Part shown: piece by piece, positions 47,414 through 57,508 of the stretch
Layout of the letters: each line of letters opens with the position of its first letter
Position numbering within the stretch: position 1 is the first letter of the stretch
NCBI GenBank assembly: GCA_905182525.1
Contig: CAJJBV010000003.1
Coordinates: 186,001 to 250,000 of the forward strand
Direction of reading: 5' to 3'
DNA length: 64,000 nucleotides
Source of the DNA: Cryomorphaceae bacterium
Lineage (GTDB): Bacteria > Bacteroidota > Bacteroidia > Flavobacteriales_D > Parvicellaceae
Notes under the pieces: generated by a model
What the model saw: only the letters and a program-made list of their open reading frames with translations
Told to the model about the DNA's origin: nothing
Database searches by the model: none
Translations under genes and position numbers: made by a program

Positions 47414-49965
47414 CTCTTTCTTTCAACCTCAACTTCTTCAAAAGCTTCTACTATATCCCCTGTTCTGATGTCATTAAACTTATCAATATTAAGTCCACAT
47501 TCATAGCCATGCTGAACTTCTTTTACGTCATCTTTAAATCTTTTTAGAGAGCCTAGTTTACCAGAATATATAACGATTCCCTCTCTTATGATTCGAACTT
47601 GATGATTTCTTTTAATTTTTCCTTCAGTTACATAACAACCTGCAATAGTTCCGAATTTTGTAATCTTAAATGTTTCTCTTATTTCTGCAGTAGCAACAAT
47701 TTCTTCTTTAAACTTAGGCGATAACATGCCCTCCATTGCCTCTTTAATTTCTTCTATAGCTTTATAAATAATTGAATAAAGTCTTATGTCTATTTCTTCT
47801 TTTTCTGCAAGTTTTCTTGCTCCCGCAGAAGGTCTTACCTGAAACCCAATAACGATAGCATCAGAAGCAGAAGCTAGAAGAATATCTGATTCAGTAATTT
47901 GTCCAACTGCTTTGTGAATGACATTAATTTGAACAGATTCTAAAGAAAGTTTCAAAAGTGAATCAGAAAGGGCTTCAATAGATCCATCAACATCACCTTT
48001 TACAATTACATTTAGTTCTTGAAAATCTCCAAGAGCAATTCTTCTTCCAATTTCATCTAGAGTAATATGTTTTGTAGTTCTAAGTCCTTGTTCACGTTGT
48101 AATTGCTGTCTTTTTGTTGCTATTTGCTTAATCTCTTTCTCATCATCAAGAATATTAAATATATCACCAGCACTAGCTGCACCATTCATACCAAGAACAG
48201 AAACAGGTCTTGATGGACCAGCCTCATCAACTAATTGGCCACTTTCATCATGCATTGCTTTTATTTTACCAAATTCTTTTCCTGCAATTAAAGTATCTCC
48301 AATTCTCATTGTTCCATATTGAACTAATAAAGTAGTAACATATCCTCTACCTTTATCTAGAGATGCTTCAATAACAGTACCTTTAGCGTTTGTGTTTGGG
48401 TCTGCTTTTAATTCAAGTAATTCAGATTCTAAAAGTACTTTTTCTAACAATTCGTCAATACCAGTTCCATCTTTTGCTGAAATCTCTTGGCATTGATATT
48501 TTCCTCCCCAGTCCTCAACTAAAATATTCATAGCTGAAAGTTCTTCTTTGATTTTATCTGGATTTGCAGTGTCCCTATCGCACTTATTTAGTGCAAAAAC
48601 CATAGGGACTCCTGCTGCTTGAGAATGATTTATTGCTTCTTTTGTTTGAGGCATTACCCTGTCATCTGCAGCTATAATAATTATAGAAACATCTGTTACT
48701 TGAGCTCCTCTAGCTCTCATTGCTGTAAAAGCTTCATGACCAGGAGTATCTAAAAATGTAATTAGTTTGTCATTTCTTTTTACGGAGTAGGCTCCAATAT
48801 GTTGAGTGATTCCTCCTGCTTCTCCAGCAGTTACATTTTCACTTCTTATATGATCTAATAAGGATGTTTTACCATGATCAACATGACCCATGACAGTGAC
48901 AATAGGTGGACGCTCAATCATTTGATCTGGATTTTGAGTATCCTCCACTACAGATGCAGTTACGTCAGCACTGACAAATTCCACAGTGAAACCAAACTCT
49001 TCAGCTACCATAGTTAGAGTTTCTGCATCAAGCCTTTGATTAATTGAAGCAAATACTCCAATTGACATTAAAGTTCCAATAATATCATTGGGAGACTTAT
49101 TCATCATAGATGCTAATTCCGAAACAGTTACAAATTCTGTTAGTTTTAATACGCTTTTTTCTTGTTCAGCTCTTATAACTTCTTCCTCAATTTTTTCTGA
49201 AACAGCTTGTCTTTTTTCTCTCCTTAATTTAGAAGATTTAGACTTCCCTTTACTACTAAGTCTTGCAAGAGTTTCTTTAATTTCTTTTTGTATTTCTTCA
49301 GGTGAAGCCTCTGTTTTTTGAGGAGTTCTTGTTGGTCTCTTTTGATCTTTAAATGCTTTTTTGCCTGCTTTTTCTACATTTACTTTTTTAATTCTTTTTC
49401 GTTTTCTTTTAGAAGCTTCTAAGTCAATTGAAGCCTGTGATTTGACATGTGGTTTAGGTAACTCAATTTTTCCGAGAACTGTTGGCCCGGAGAGTTTTTT
49501 GACATTCGCTTTGATGGTCTCTGACTTAGGCTCTTTTTCTTGTGGAGTATCTAACTTAGGCTCTTTAACTTCTTTATTGGATTCCGGTGCCTTTTCTACT
49601 TTAACTTCTTCTTTAATAGTTTTCGAAGGTTTCTCTTTAGGAGTTAAATCAATTTTACCAAGGACAGATGGCCCAGAAAGTTTATCTGCTTTTGCTACTA
49701 TTTTAACAATCTGTTTTTTGGGTTCTTCTTTATTTATTGAAATTACCTTTCTCTCGGTTTGATCAATTACAACATTATCAGCTTTTTCTTTTTCAAATTT
49801 TTCCTTTTGAAATTCTTGAAGTAAAATCAAATACAAATCTTCACCGATTTTAGTGTTAGGATTTGAACTGACTTCTTTACCTTGAGAACCTAAGTATTCT
49901 ACGATGGTAGAAATACCAACGTTTAATTCCCTTGCAACTTTACTTAGCCTTTTTAATATTGCCAT
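47410..49965 (-). CDS. infB: Translation initiation factor IF-2
   Basis: An 851-residue GTPase that places initiator tRNA on the ribosome. The N-terminus has the IF2N winged-helix-like motif ([26 protein letters not shown]), followed by a long charged, low-complexity segment of about 200 residues with VLGKIDLTP-type repeats. A second IF2N module, then the G domain, follow: [15 protein letters not shown] (G1), DTPGHEAF (G3) and NKCDRD (G4). Domains II to IV complete the protein. It is the third gene of rimP-nusA-infB, 24 bases past nusA, and overlaps the convergent barrel gene by 4 bases. Confidence 0.97.
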   Translation of the reverse strand: MAILKRLSKVARELNVGISTIVEYLGSQGKEVSSNPNTKIGEDLYLILLQEFQKEKFEKEKADNVVIDQTERKVISINKEEPKKQIVKIVAKADKLSGPSVLGKIDLTPKEKPSKTIKEEVKVEKAPESNKEVKEPKLDTPQEKEPKSETIKANVKKLSGPTVLGKIELPKPHVKSQASIDLEASKRKRKRIKKVNVEKAGKKAFKDQKRPTRTPQKTEASPEEIQKEIKETLARLSSKGKSKSSKLRREKRQAVSEKIEEEVIRAEQEKSVLKLTEFVTVSELASMMNKSPNDIIGTLMSIGVFASINQRLDAETLTMVAEEFGFTVEFVSADVTASVVEDTQNPDQMIERPPIVTVMGHVDHGKTSLLDHIRSENVTAGEAGGITQHIGAYSVKRNDKLITFLDTPGHEAFTAMRARGAQVTDVSIIIIAADDRVMPQTKEAINHSQAAGVPMVFALNKCDRDTANPDKIKEELSAMNILVEDWGGKYQCQEISAKDGTGIDELLEKVLLESELLELKADPNTNAKGTVIEASLDKGRGYVTTLLVQYGTMRIGDTLIAGKEFGKIKAMHDESGQLVDEAGPSRPVSVLGMNGAASAGDIFNILDDEKEIKQIATKRQQLQREQGLRTTKHITLDEIGRRIALGDFQELNVIVKGDVDGSIEALSDSLLKLSLESVQINVIHKAVGQITESDILLASASDAIVIGFQVRPSAGARKLAEKEEIDIRLYSIIYKAIEEIKEAMEGMLSPKFKEEIVATAEIRETFKITKFGTIAGCYVTEGKIKRNHQVRIIREGIVIYSGKLGSLKRFKDDVKEVQHGYECGLNIDKFNDIRTGDIVEAFEEVEVERKS

Positions 49966-49989
49966 AATAATTTAACTTTCAATTTGATT

Positions 49990-51228
49990 CTATTTGTCAA
50001 ACTCAGAACTTAAGATTTTAATTATTTCGTCAACTGTTTCAACTTCTAAATCTGTTCTTTTTACTAATTCAATTTTACCAATTTCTAAAACACTTTTTGC
50101 AGAATCACAACCAATAGCCTTCAGTTGATCAATAATCCAATTGTCGATCTCATCTGAAAACTCATCTAAATCAACATCATCAATATCTTCAGCACCCTCA
50201 CGATAAACATCTATCTCAAGACCCGTCAGTCTAGATGCTAATTTGATATTATGACCACCTTTACCAATTGCTTTAGAAACTTCATCTGGTTTTAAAAATA
50301 CTTCAACTCTAGATTCCTCTTCATTGATGGTCATATTACTAATTTTTGCAGGATTTAAAGCCCTTTGAATTAGAAGCTGCATATTAGTAGTCCAAGGAAT
50401 AACATCTATATTTTCATTTCTAAGTTCTCGAACAATTCCATGTATTCTAGACCCATTCATTCCAACACAAGCACCTACAGGATCAATTCTGTCATCATAA
50501 GATTCTACTGCAACTTTAGCTCTTTCACCTGGATTTCTAACAATTTTTTTAATAGTAATAAGGCCATCGAATACTTCTGGAACTTCTTGTTCAAATAGTC
50601 TTGCTAGAAATTCAGGAGCAGTTCTAGATAGAATAATAACAGGATTATTATTTCTTAAATCTACTTTTGAAACTACAGCTCTGGTAGTATCTCCTTTCCT
50701 AAAATAATCGGAAGGAATTTGCTCGGATTTTGGTAGAATTAATTCATTACCATCATCATCTAAAATAAGAATTTCTCTTTTCCATATTTGATAAACTTCC
50801 CCGTTTACTATATCTCCAACTCTTTCTTTATACTTTTGATAAATGCTGTCTTTTTCAAGCTCCATAACTTTAGAAGCTAGATTTTGACGCAATGATAAAA
50901 TATTCCTTCTTCCGAAATCTTCAACTTTAACTTCCTGTGAAACTTCTTCTCCTATTTCGAAATCTGGCTCAATTTTAAGAGCTTCTGAATATTTGATCTG
51001 AGTACCTTCATCTTCAAATTCTTCATCTTTTACAATTTCTCTATTCAACCAAATTTCTAAATCTCCTTTGTCAGGATTGATTATAACATCAACATTATCA
51101 TCTGATCCATATTTTCTTTTTAATGTAGCACGGAAGACATCTTCTACAATTCTCATCATGGTGACTCTATCAATATTCTTTAATTCTTTAAATTCTGAAA
51201 ATGAGTCTATTAGTTCTATTGCATTCAT
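49990..51228 (-). CDS. nusA: Transcription termination/antitermination factor NusA
   Basis: A 412-residue RNA-binding factor that modulates RNA polymerase pausing and termination. The N-terminal RNAP-binding domain opens MNAIELIDSFSEFKELKNIDRVTMM. An S1 domain covers about 135-200 (DIVNGEVYQIWKREILILDDDGN). Two KH domains follow: VGMNGSRIHGIVRELRNENIDV and KAIGKGGHNIKLASRLTGLEI. The E. coli acidic repeats are shorter here, as usual for this phylum. It lies 9 bases after rimP, as part of the conserved operon. Confidence 0.97.
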   Translation of the reverse strand: MNAIELIDSFSEFKELKNIDRVTMMRIVEDVFRATLKRKYGSDDNVDVIINPDKGDLEIWLNREIVKDEEFEDEGTQIKYSEALKIEPDFEIGEEVSQEVKVEDFGRRNILSLRQNLASKVMELEKDSIYQKYKERVGDIVNGEVYQIWKREILILDDDGNELILPKSEQIPSDYFRKGDTTRAVVSKVDLRNNNPVIILSRTAPEFLARLFEQEVPEVFDGLITIKKIVRNPGERAKVAVESYDDRIDPVGACVGMNGSRIHGIVRELRNENIDVIPWTTNMQLLIQRALNPAKISNMTINEEESRVEVFLKPDEVSKAIGKGGHNIKLASRLTGLEIDVYREGAEDIDDVDLDEFSDEIDNWIIDQLKAIGCDSAKSVLEIGKIELVKRTDLEVETVDEIIKILSSEFDK

Positions 51229-51237
51229 AGGGTTTAA

Positions 51238-51711
51238 TTAAAAGGATATAATTAATTTAGTTTCTCTTATATCGCTCATCAATAGTTGATGAACTGTTTC
51301 TATTGTTTCTTTCTTCTTTGTAGCCTTATTTTTTTCTATTGTAATTTCTTTAATAGATAACTGATCTTCAGTAACAATCATTAACTCTCCTGAAAGCACT
51401 TTTTGATTTTCTAGAGTTACTGAAACTTGTTTTCCGATATTCTTTAAAAACTGTTTATGAACCATAAAAGGTTGATCTATACCCGGTGAAGAAACCTGTA
51501 ATTCAAAATCTTCAACTTCTCTATCAAGATTATGCTCTATATTTCTACTTACACTAACACAGTCTTTAACACTTACTCCACCATTTAAATTATCTATTTT
51601 AACGCTGATAGCATTTTTAGAAGAAATCATTACATCTACTAAATAATTCCCATTATCAAGTTCGTTAATTCTTTCTTGGGCTAATCTCGTAATTTCTTTT
51701 TTTGTTATCAT
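51238..51711 (-). CDS. rimP: Ribosome maturation factor RimP
   Basis: A 157-residue protein needed for 30S subunit assembly. It shows the RimP N-terminal domain (YLVDVMISSKNAISVKIDNLNGGVSVKDCVSVSRNIEHNLDREVEDFELQVSSPGIDQPF) and an SH3-like C-terminal part (LENQKVLSGELMIVTEDQLSI). It is the first gene of rimP-nusA-infB. Its ATG lies six bases from the T run of a strong hairpin, described separately. Confidence 0.95.
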   Translation of the reverse strand: MITKKEITRLAQERINELDNGNYLVDVMISSKNAISVKIDNLNGGVSVKDCVSVSRNIEHNLDREVEDFELQVSSPGIDQPFMVHKQFLKNIGKQVSVTLENQKVLSGELMIVTEDQLSIKEITIEKNKATKKKETIETVHQLLMSDIRETKLIISF

Positions 51712-51717
51712 TCCTAG

Positions 51718-51747
51718 AAAAAAAAGAGAGGACTTCCGTCCCCTCTT
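51718..51747 (-). promoter_or_regulatory. Terminator-like hairpin in the rimP leader
   Basis: On the minus strand AAGAGGGGAC (51747-51738), loop GGAA, and GTCCTCTCTT (51733-51724) pair fully, with one G-T pair, and are followed by a run of T (51725-51718). The ATG of rimP begins six bases later. No minus-strand gene lies upstream, so the hairpin belongs to the rimP transcript. It could act as an attenuator or as a structure that affects translation start. Confidence 0.65.
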
Positions 51748-51770
51748 GTTATTATCGTTCTATTTAAATG

Positions 51771-51802
51771 TAAAAGTAAGATAATTTAAGATGCATTACA
51801 AG
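51771..51802 (-). promoter_or_regulatory. Predicted promoter of rimP-nusA-infB
   Basis: On the minus strand TACTTTTA (51778-51771) differs from TAnnTTTG at one base, and TTG (51801-51799) lies 20 bases upstream. Transcription would begin just upstream of the leader hairpin, giving a leader of about 50 bases. Confidence 0.4.
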
Positions 51803-51829
51803 TAAAACGTAAAAAAACTATGTTCTTAA

Positions 51830-52933
51830 ATGATTTCTTTGAAAATAATGTTGCACACAATAAAATTTTCATTGATTAAAGGCATTGGTTTAATTTCTAA
51901 AAGAAAACTCATTGACCAAGAAGGGTCTTCAGAAATGGCGTTTTTAAAACTAAAGTCTGAACTCTTAAAAACCCGTTCTAAAAAAAGTCTTGGAATCTTA
52001 AAACAAATGAATTCAAAATCACTTTCTCAACAAGCTTTAGAAATAGTAGAGGATTGTGAAAAAAATCATATTCAGATTATACCATATTGGCATGACTATT
52101 TCCCGGAAAATTTAAATCATTGTGTTGACGCACCCTTAATTATTTATATAAAAGGCAACAAGAATCCTAATGATTATCAATTAATATCGCTAGTAGGAAC
52201 TAGAAATTGCTCAGAATACGGGCTTAAAGAATGTGAGAAAATACTTGAGTTCTTAAAGCCCTATCGTGTTGGAATTGTGAGTGGATTAGCTTATGGAATT
52301 GATATTTTTGCCCATAAACTATCAAATAAATTTAATATTGCAAACTATGCTGTATTAGGAAGTGGTTTAAATAAGGTATATCCTAAAAATCATATTAATG
52401 AAAGCTATCTTACAGAGAAAAATGGAATGATTATTTCAGAATATCTTCCTTGTACTTCACCATTAAGTTATAATTTTCCAAAAAGAAATAGAATTATTGC
52501 CGGGATGAGTAAATGCACAATTGTTGTTGAATCTAGAATAAAAGGAGGAGCAATGATAACTGCAAGACTGGCAAATGAATACAACAGAGAGGTATTTGCT
52601 GTCCCAGGGAATAACCAACAGGCAAACTCGTCCGGAACAAATTTATTGATTCAAAACCACCAAGCAAACATTCTAAATAATCCAGAACAGATTTTAGAAT
52701 TTTTAAATATTGAAAAAAAAATTAATAGCAATATCAATTATCAAAAACAAAAACTTAATATTGAAGAACAAATAGTTTATGACATAATTTTTAAAAATAA
52801 AGAATTATCAACAAATGAAATTCAATTAAAAAGCGGAATTAAAACATCTATTCTAAATGCCCTATTAATAAATTTGGAAATAAAACAGTACATAAAGCTG
52901 AAATTTGGCAACTTTTACGAAATTAAATTTTAA
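51830..52933 (+). CDS. dprA: DNA-processing protein DprA
   Basis: A 367-residue Rossmann-fold protein that loads RecA on single-stranded DNA in natural transformation. SLVGTRNCSEYG, IVSGLAYGIDIFAHKLS near 157, VLGSGLNKVYPKNH near 180, FPKRNRIIAGMSKCTIVVESRIKGGAMITARLANEYNREVFAVPGN near 225-270 define the family. The last 60 residues form a winged helix (DprA_WH). ATG 51830 was used; Met at 51848 is an alternative. It is divergent from rimP and upstream of the permease gene. Confidence 0.95.
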   Translation: MISLKIMLHTIKFSLIKGIGLISKRKLIDQEGSSEMAFLKLKSELLKTRSKKSLGILKQMNSKSLSQQALEIVEDCEKNHIQIIPYWHDYFPENLNHCVDAPLIIYIKGNKNPNDYQLISLVGTRNCSEYGLKECEKILEFLKPYRVGIVSGLAYGIDIFAHKLSNKFNIANYAVLGSGLNKVYPKNHINESYLTEKNGMIISEYLPCTSPLSYNFPKRNRIIAGMSKCTIVVESRIKGGAMITARLANEYNREVFAVPGNNQQANSSGTNLLIQNHQANILNNPEQILEFLNIEKKINSNINYQKQKLNIEEQIVYDIIFKNKELSTNEIQLKSGIKTSILNALLINLEIKQYIKLKFGNFYEIKF

Positions 52934-52963
52934 TGCTATTTTGGAATTATTAGATTAGTGGTA

Positions 52964-54175
52964 ATGAATATTTCAAATTTTATTTCTAAAAGATATTTAT
53001 TTTCTAAAAAATCTAGAAATGTTATTAATTTGATTTCTTTAATCTCACTAACTGGTTTATTAGTAAGTGCAGCATCATTAATTGTGATTTTAAGTGGGTT
53101 TAATGGAATTCAAAAATATGTAGAAGACGTCTATGAAAAGTTTTCTGCCTCCATTTATGTTTACCCAAAAACAGGAAAATTAATTAATCAAACTGATTCT
53201 ATTTTTTTTTACTTAAATAACCAAAAAAAAATTAAATATTTCAGTAAAGTTATTGAGCAAACTGCATTGTTGAAATTTGAAAACAGATGGGTTACTTCAA
53301 CAATAAAAGGAGTAGATTCTAATACCTATAACTTAAAAAATTGGTCTTCAAATTTATTGGAAGGTAATGGGGAACTATATACCAAAACACAACCTAAAAT
53401 CTTATTAGGTTATGGAATTCAAAACGAATTACAAGTCCCTTACAACAAAGATTCCCCAAACGAAATTAAAATTTTTAGCATATCAAAAACAAAAAAAATT
53501 TCTATGCAAAATAGAAGTTCTTTGAATAAAAAGAACTTAATCTTTGGTGGTACTTACACCATAAACCCAGAACTAGACTTCTCATCTGCAATTATAGACT
53601 ACTCTGTAGCCAACAAAGTTTTTGAAATGAAAAATGGTGCTAATTATCTGGAAATTTTTTTAAAAAACAAAAAAGATATTTTTAATATTAAATATGAATT
53701 AGCCGCTAATAATAAAAAACTTTTATTCAAAACACATAGAGAAAACAATCAGCTTATTTATGCTGCTAGTGATGCTGAAAAGTGGATTGTTTTGGCAGTC
53801 CTTATTTTTGTTCTTACACTCTCTTCATTCACTGTTGTTGCCTCAATAACCATGTTAATTATTGATAAAAAGAAAGATATTAAAAGTTTAATTGCATTAG
53901 GGTGTAATTCTAATACCATAAAAAATATATTTCTCAAAGAAGGTCTAATGATTAGCTATTTTGGAAGTATGGGTGGTTTAATTATTGGATTATTTATTTG
54001 CTTTATTCAAATGAAATTTCATTTATTAAAATTAGAAAATTCGGCTTTAGAGTATTGGCCTGTTGTAATCAAGTCTAAAGACATTCTAATGCTGCTGATT
54101 ATACTTTTTACGATGGGTTTTATTTCATCATATATTCCAGCTAGAATTTTAGTTAGAAGAATATTAAAAAACTAA
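52964..54175 (+). CDS. LolC/E-like ABC transporter permease (FtsX/MacB family)
   Basis: A 403-residue permease when begun at ATG 52964; a GTG two codons earlier is possible. It has one N-terminal helix (VINLISLISLTGLLVSAASLIVILSGFNG), a large periplasmic domain (about 45-265), then three C-terminal helices (WIVLAVLIFVLTLSSFTVVASITML, YFGSMGGLIIGLFICFIQMK, ILMLLIILFTMGFISSYIPA). The topology and the IDKKKDIKSLIALGCN cytosolic loop are typical of LolC/LolE, which release lipoproteins from the inner membrane. No ATPase is adjacent. It overlaps gldE (other strand) by 4 bases. Confidence 0.88.
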   Translation: MNISNFISKRYLFSKKSRNVINLISLISLTGLLVSAASLIVILSGFNGIQKYVEDVYEKFSASIYVYPKTGKLINQTDSIFFYLNNQKKIKYFSKVIEQTALLKFENRWVTSTIKGVDSNTYNLKNWSSNLLEGNGELYTKTQPKILLGYGIQNELQVPYNKDSPNEIKIFSISKTKKISMQNRSSLNKKNLIFGGTYTINPELDFSSAIIDYSVANKVFEMKNGANYLEIFLKNKKDIFNIKYELAANNKKLLFKTHRENNQLIYAASDAEKWIVLAVLIFVLTLSSFTVVASITMLIIDKKKDIKSLIALGCNSNTIKNIFLKEGLMISYFGSMGGLIIGLFICFIQMKFHLLKLENSALEYWPVVIKSKDILMLLIILFTMGFISSYIPARILVRRILKN

Positions 54176-55437
54176 TCTTTTTCCAATATTTTAAGTTCTA
54201 CAGTACTTATTTTAGTCTCGTGGACTTCTAAAACTTTGAGTTGATAATTTTCAATGTTAAAGACAGCTCCATTTTCAGGAATTGTTTCGGCAAATGATAT
54301 TATCATTCCAGACAATGTCTCGTAATCCTCCTTAACAGGAAGTTTTAATCTATACTTTTCATTAATGAAATCAATCTCTAATCTAGCAGAAAATAAAAAA
54401 GTATTCTCATTGATGATTTTATGAGTAAACTCTTCTTGATCATGCTCATCATCAATTTCGCCAAAAATTTCTTCAATAATATCTTCCATTGTTAATATAC
54501 CAGAAGTTCCTCCATATTCGTCAACAACAACAGAAACACTTCTTTTTTTGTCAATGAAATCTTCTAACAATTTAATTCCAGGCATAGATTCTGGGACAAT
54601 GGATAAGGGAATCAACATAGATTTAATACTAACTGGAATTTTAAATTGTTCAATGCTATGAACATACCCAATTATATTGTCAATATTTTCCTTAAAAATT
54701 ATTATTCTAGAATACCCAGAATCTATAAATGTTTTTTTTAATTCTTCTATATTATCATTTAATTCTAAGGCAACAATTTCATTTCTAGGAACCATACAGT
54801 CTCTAGCTATAACATTAGAAAAACTTAAAGCATTATGAAAAATTTTAACATCGTGCTCCATTTCTTCATCATCATCTAAATCTTTTTTTAATTCGCTAAT
54901 ATATAAGTCAAGATCAGTTTTTTTAAAACTGACTTTATTTTCGGCTTCTTGATTGCCAAAGATTTTTAAAATTATATTACTTAGAAAAACAACAAACGCT
55001 GTTAATGGCCACAAGAAAATATAAAATAAAAATAGAATTAGGCTAAAAAAACGAAGGGTAGAATTTGGGTTTAATCTAAATATTGATTTTGGTAAAAACT
55101 CGGCAAATAATAAAATGAAAAAAGTTGAAAATAGTGTTTGAAATAATAGTACAAGAGTAGAATTGAAATTTAGCATCATTAGATAAGGCTCAATCAAGTC
55201 TGTTATATATAATGTATAAACAACCATAGCAACGTTATTGCCAATTAACATAGAGGCAATAAACCATGCTGGTTTAGATGTGAAAAAAGAAAGAATCTTA
55301 GCACTGAACTCTCCTTTTTTATTATCAATTTCAATTTTAATTTTACTAGAAGAAATGAATGCTATTTCCATTCCAGAAAAAAAAGCAGAAAATGAAAGAG
55401 AAATAATTGTAAGTAATAATAATGAAAAAGTTGACAT
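54172..55437 (-). CDS. gldE: GldE-like CNNM/HlyC-CorC family membrane protein
   Basis: A 421-residue protein. An N-terminal CNNM (DUF21) membrane domain (about 1-155; SFSAFFSGMEIAFISSSKIKIEIDNKKG) is followed by two CBS domains (MVPRNEIVALELNDNIEEL, SVSVVVDEYGGTSGILTMEDIIEEIFGEIDDEHD) and a CorC_HlyC domain. Flavobacterial GldE, involved in gliding, has this plan; general divalent-cation exporters look alike, so the name is a best guess. It lies in a minus-strand envelope block, 9 bases after the small membrane gene. Confidence 0.75.
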   Translation of the reverse strand: MSTFSLLLLTIISLSFSAFFSGMEIAFISSSKIKIEIDNKKGEFSAKILSFFTSKPAWFIASMLIGNNVAMVVYTLYITDLIEPYLMMLNFNSTLVLLFQTLFSTFFILLFAEFLPKSIFRLNPNSTLRFFSLILFLFYIFLWPLTAFVVFLSNIILKIFGNQEAENKVSFKKTDLDLYISELKKDLDDDEEMEHDVKIFHNALSFSNVIARDCMVPRNEIVALELNDNIEELKKTFIDSGYSRIIIFKENIDNIIGYVHSIEQFKIPVSIKSMLIPLSIVPESMPGIKLLEDFIDKKRSVSVVVDEYGGTSGILTMEDIIEEIFGEIDDEHDQEEFTHKIINENTFLFSARLEIDFINEKYRLKLPVKEDYETLSGMIISFAETIPENGAVFNIENYQLKVLEVHETKISTVELKILEKD

Positions 55438-55446
55438 TTTTAATTT

Positions 55447-55641
55447 TTAACGGTCTAATCTTTTACTTAGCCCTCTTCTAATTAAGTAAATTCCCCATGC
55501 CATAATTGATAATAAATAATAAACCTTAACCTCTTTAAAATTATCAATAATTGATATCACAATGGCTGCTACAGTAGATATTAAAGATATTATAAGCCAG
55601 ACTTTTTCAGAGCGTTTATTCCATTTTTTTAAACTTTCCAT
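55447..55641 (-). CDS. Small two-helix membrane protein
   Basis: A 64-residue protein with two predicted membrane helices (VWLIISLISTVAAIVISIIDN and VYYLLSIMAWGIYLI) and basic ends. Family unknown. It overlaps the lptC stop by one base and precedes gldE by 9 bases, the same position small membrane genes take in this block elsewhere. It is probably real on account of spacing and hydrophobic pattern. Confidence 0.7.
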   Translation of the reverse strand: MESLKKWNKRSEKVWLIISLISTVAAIVISIIDNFKEVKVYYLLSIMAWGIYLIRRGLSKRLDR

Positions 55642-56204
55642 TATTCTAAATTATAATTAATATGACTCTGAGAAACATTAGATAGTTTGAAAAAAGTGAA
55701 ATTACTGTTAGCTATCAATTTATTACCTGTAATCCTTCCTTCGCTATTTGAAAAGGTAACTAATTTTTCAGAATATACACTGTCTTTGATGAAATCAATT
55801 TCTAGCTCTTCTGCATATAAAGTGTCTAATTTATAATTATTAAAAACCACATTTTCTCTGACTATAAAAAACTGTAGTTCAGAAAATAGTTTGCCATAAT
55901 CAGCTATTAAAACAGATTCAATATTTTTTAAAGAATCATAAAATATTAATTCTAATCCATCTGGACATTCCATTATTAATTGATCGTTTAAATCTATAGT
56001 TTTTATAAGTTTTGGGGCTTTAAGTAAAAGTTTTGACCTTCCTAAGTCTGAGAAGTTCAACGTGACTCCTGTTGCTGTTTCAGTAGATTGAAGCTCCTCT
56101 TGATAAAAGTTTAAATCTGAAATCTCTGGGTTTTCAACACATGAGACTAACAACAAAAAACATGAAAAAATTACTCTTAAATATAGTTGAAATCTGATTT
56201 TCAA
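55641..56204 (-). CDS. lptC: LPS export system periplasmic protein LptC
   Basis: A lipoprotein of about 187 residues. The frame is open from an ATG at 56237, but a TTG at 56204 that overlaps the upstream TGA (TTGA) gives a better signal (KIRFQLYLRVIFSCFLLLVSC). The rest shows repeated beta-strand patterns of the LptC jellyroll (VTLNFSDLGRSKLLLKAPKLIK, then GLELIFYDSLKNIESVLIADYGKLF, then LDTLYAEELEIDF). It moves LPS from the inner membrane toward LptA. No lptA or lptB lies in the window. Confidence 0.85.
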   Translation of the reverse strand: MKIRFQLYLRVIFSCFLLLVSCVENPEISDLNFYQEELQSTETATGVTLNFSDLGRSKLLLKAPKLIKTIDLNDQLIMECPDGLELIFYDSLKNIESVLIADYGKLFSELQFFIVRENVVFNNYKLDTLYAEELEIDFIKDSVYSEKLVTFSNSEGRITGNKLIANSNFTFFKLSNVSQSHINYNLE

Positions 56205-57499
56205 TCTCGAGTTTTTAATTCTACATCCTGACCCCAAAAAGGAACTTTTTGTATGGAGTTGCTTTTAATATCTAGCATTATTAATTCACTTTTAGGAAGT
56301 AATTGACCCTTCCAATTATTAATTGCCGAAGCACTTGTTTTACCACACGAATTAGAAGCATATTTTAATGCTAGGCAGTATATTAAACTTTTATTAAATG
56401 CACTATTTCCATATTTTGAAGAGCTTGCAGCTACAATTCTAGCTTTTTTATCATTAGAAATACATTTATCTGCAAATTTACCAGCAACTACCAGCCCTTT
56501 TTTAAACTGGTTTTTATTAAATGCAATATCATAAAGTATTTCATACATTTTTTGTTTTAAATTATCATCATTGCATATTTTTATAGCCCGATTGAATCTT
56601 TCTTCTGCTTTTGAGAATTCTTTTCGTTTATAATTAGCTACTGCAGCATTATAAAGATCTTTAGCACTAGGTGGGTTCATAGGATCATTTAAAACTTTGT
56701 CAAGCAAAGTAATATACAATGGTGAATCTGTACATTTATTATTACTAAGTCTTTCAAAGATCTTTTTAGTTAAGTCCATATTATTGGGATCTAAATTATA
56801 TTTTGAAGTATATATTTCTTCTAACTTATCACAACTAGCACAAGGACTAATTTCTTTGTCTAGGAATACTTGGACTTTAATATATTTCTCTTCCTTGTTG
56901 CCAATAGAAATATTCTGATCACATATTGCAGATAATATTTCATAATTTTCTAAAAATTGATCGCAATTTATTTTTTTTGTTTTAAGCATGTATTTATTAG
57001 CGTAAACAAAATATTTAATATCGTTGTAAGAAGTAAATTGAGGAGATTTATCAAATACTTCCTTATATAAACTATAAGCTTTAGGGAATCCCTTAGAGGC
57101 GTCAAATGCCATAATATCTGCAGCTAGATCAGCTTTAATCTCATTACAGTTCCCAAAATTTATAACCCAAGAATCATAGATAGAATAAATAGTGTCTACA
57201 TAAGACTTGAGCTCTGGTGATTTAGATTTTTTCTTTTCCTTTGCAATTTGCTTGTAAATATAAATTCCATTTTTGTAAAGGTTAGGTTTATATTGTGGAC
57301 AAAAAAATTGTGTTTTTCTCCAAAACTTAGCAGCATCAGGATAAACTTTCTGCTTCATGAACTCAGAGTAAAGAGAAACGTTTTTTCTACATTCTAAACT
57401 ATCATCTCCCCAATTAGCTTTACTCGCTTGAAAACAGTCTTGTGATGAAAAAGTGAGAAATATTAAGAAATAACATAAGGAAGTAAATAATTTATTCAT
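56201..57499 (-). CDS. Exported TPR protein in lptC operon
   Basis: A 432-residue protein with signal peptide MNKLFTSLCYFLIFLTFSSQDCF. It has scattered TPR-like helices (AAKFWRKTQFFCPQYKPNL, KDLYNAAVANYKRKEFSKAEERFNRAIKICN) and several Cys residues. It lies 9 bases after the OMP gene and overlaps lptC. This arrangement is common in Bacteroidota and suggests an envelope role, but the function is unknown. Confidence 0.75.
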   Translation of the reverse strand: MNKLFTSLCYFLIFLTFSSQDCFQASKANWGDDSLECRKNVSLYSEFMKQKVYPDAAKFWRKTQFFCPQYKPNLYKNGIYIYKQIAKEKKKSKSPELKSYVDTIYSIYDSWVINFGNCNEIKADLAADIMAFDASKGFPKAYSLYKEVFDKSPQFTSYNDIKYFVYANKYMLKTKKINCDQFLENYEILSAICDQNISIGNKEEKYIKVQVFLDKEISPCASCDKLEEIYTSKYNLDPNNMDLTKKIFERLSNNKCTDSPLYITLLDKVLNDPMNPPSAKDLYNAAVANYKRKEFSKAEERFNRAIKICNDDNLKQKMYEILYDIAFNKNQFKKGLVVAGKFADKCISNDKKARIVAASSSKYGNSAFNKSLIYCLALKYASNSCGKTSASAINNWKGQLLPKSELIMLDIKSNSIQKVPFWGQDVELKTRD

Positions 57500-57508
57500 T
57501 TTTTTAAA

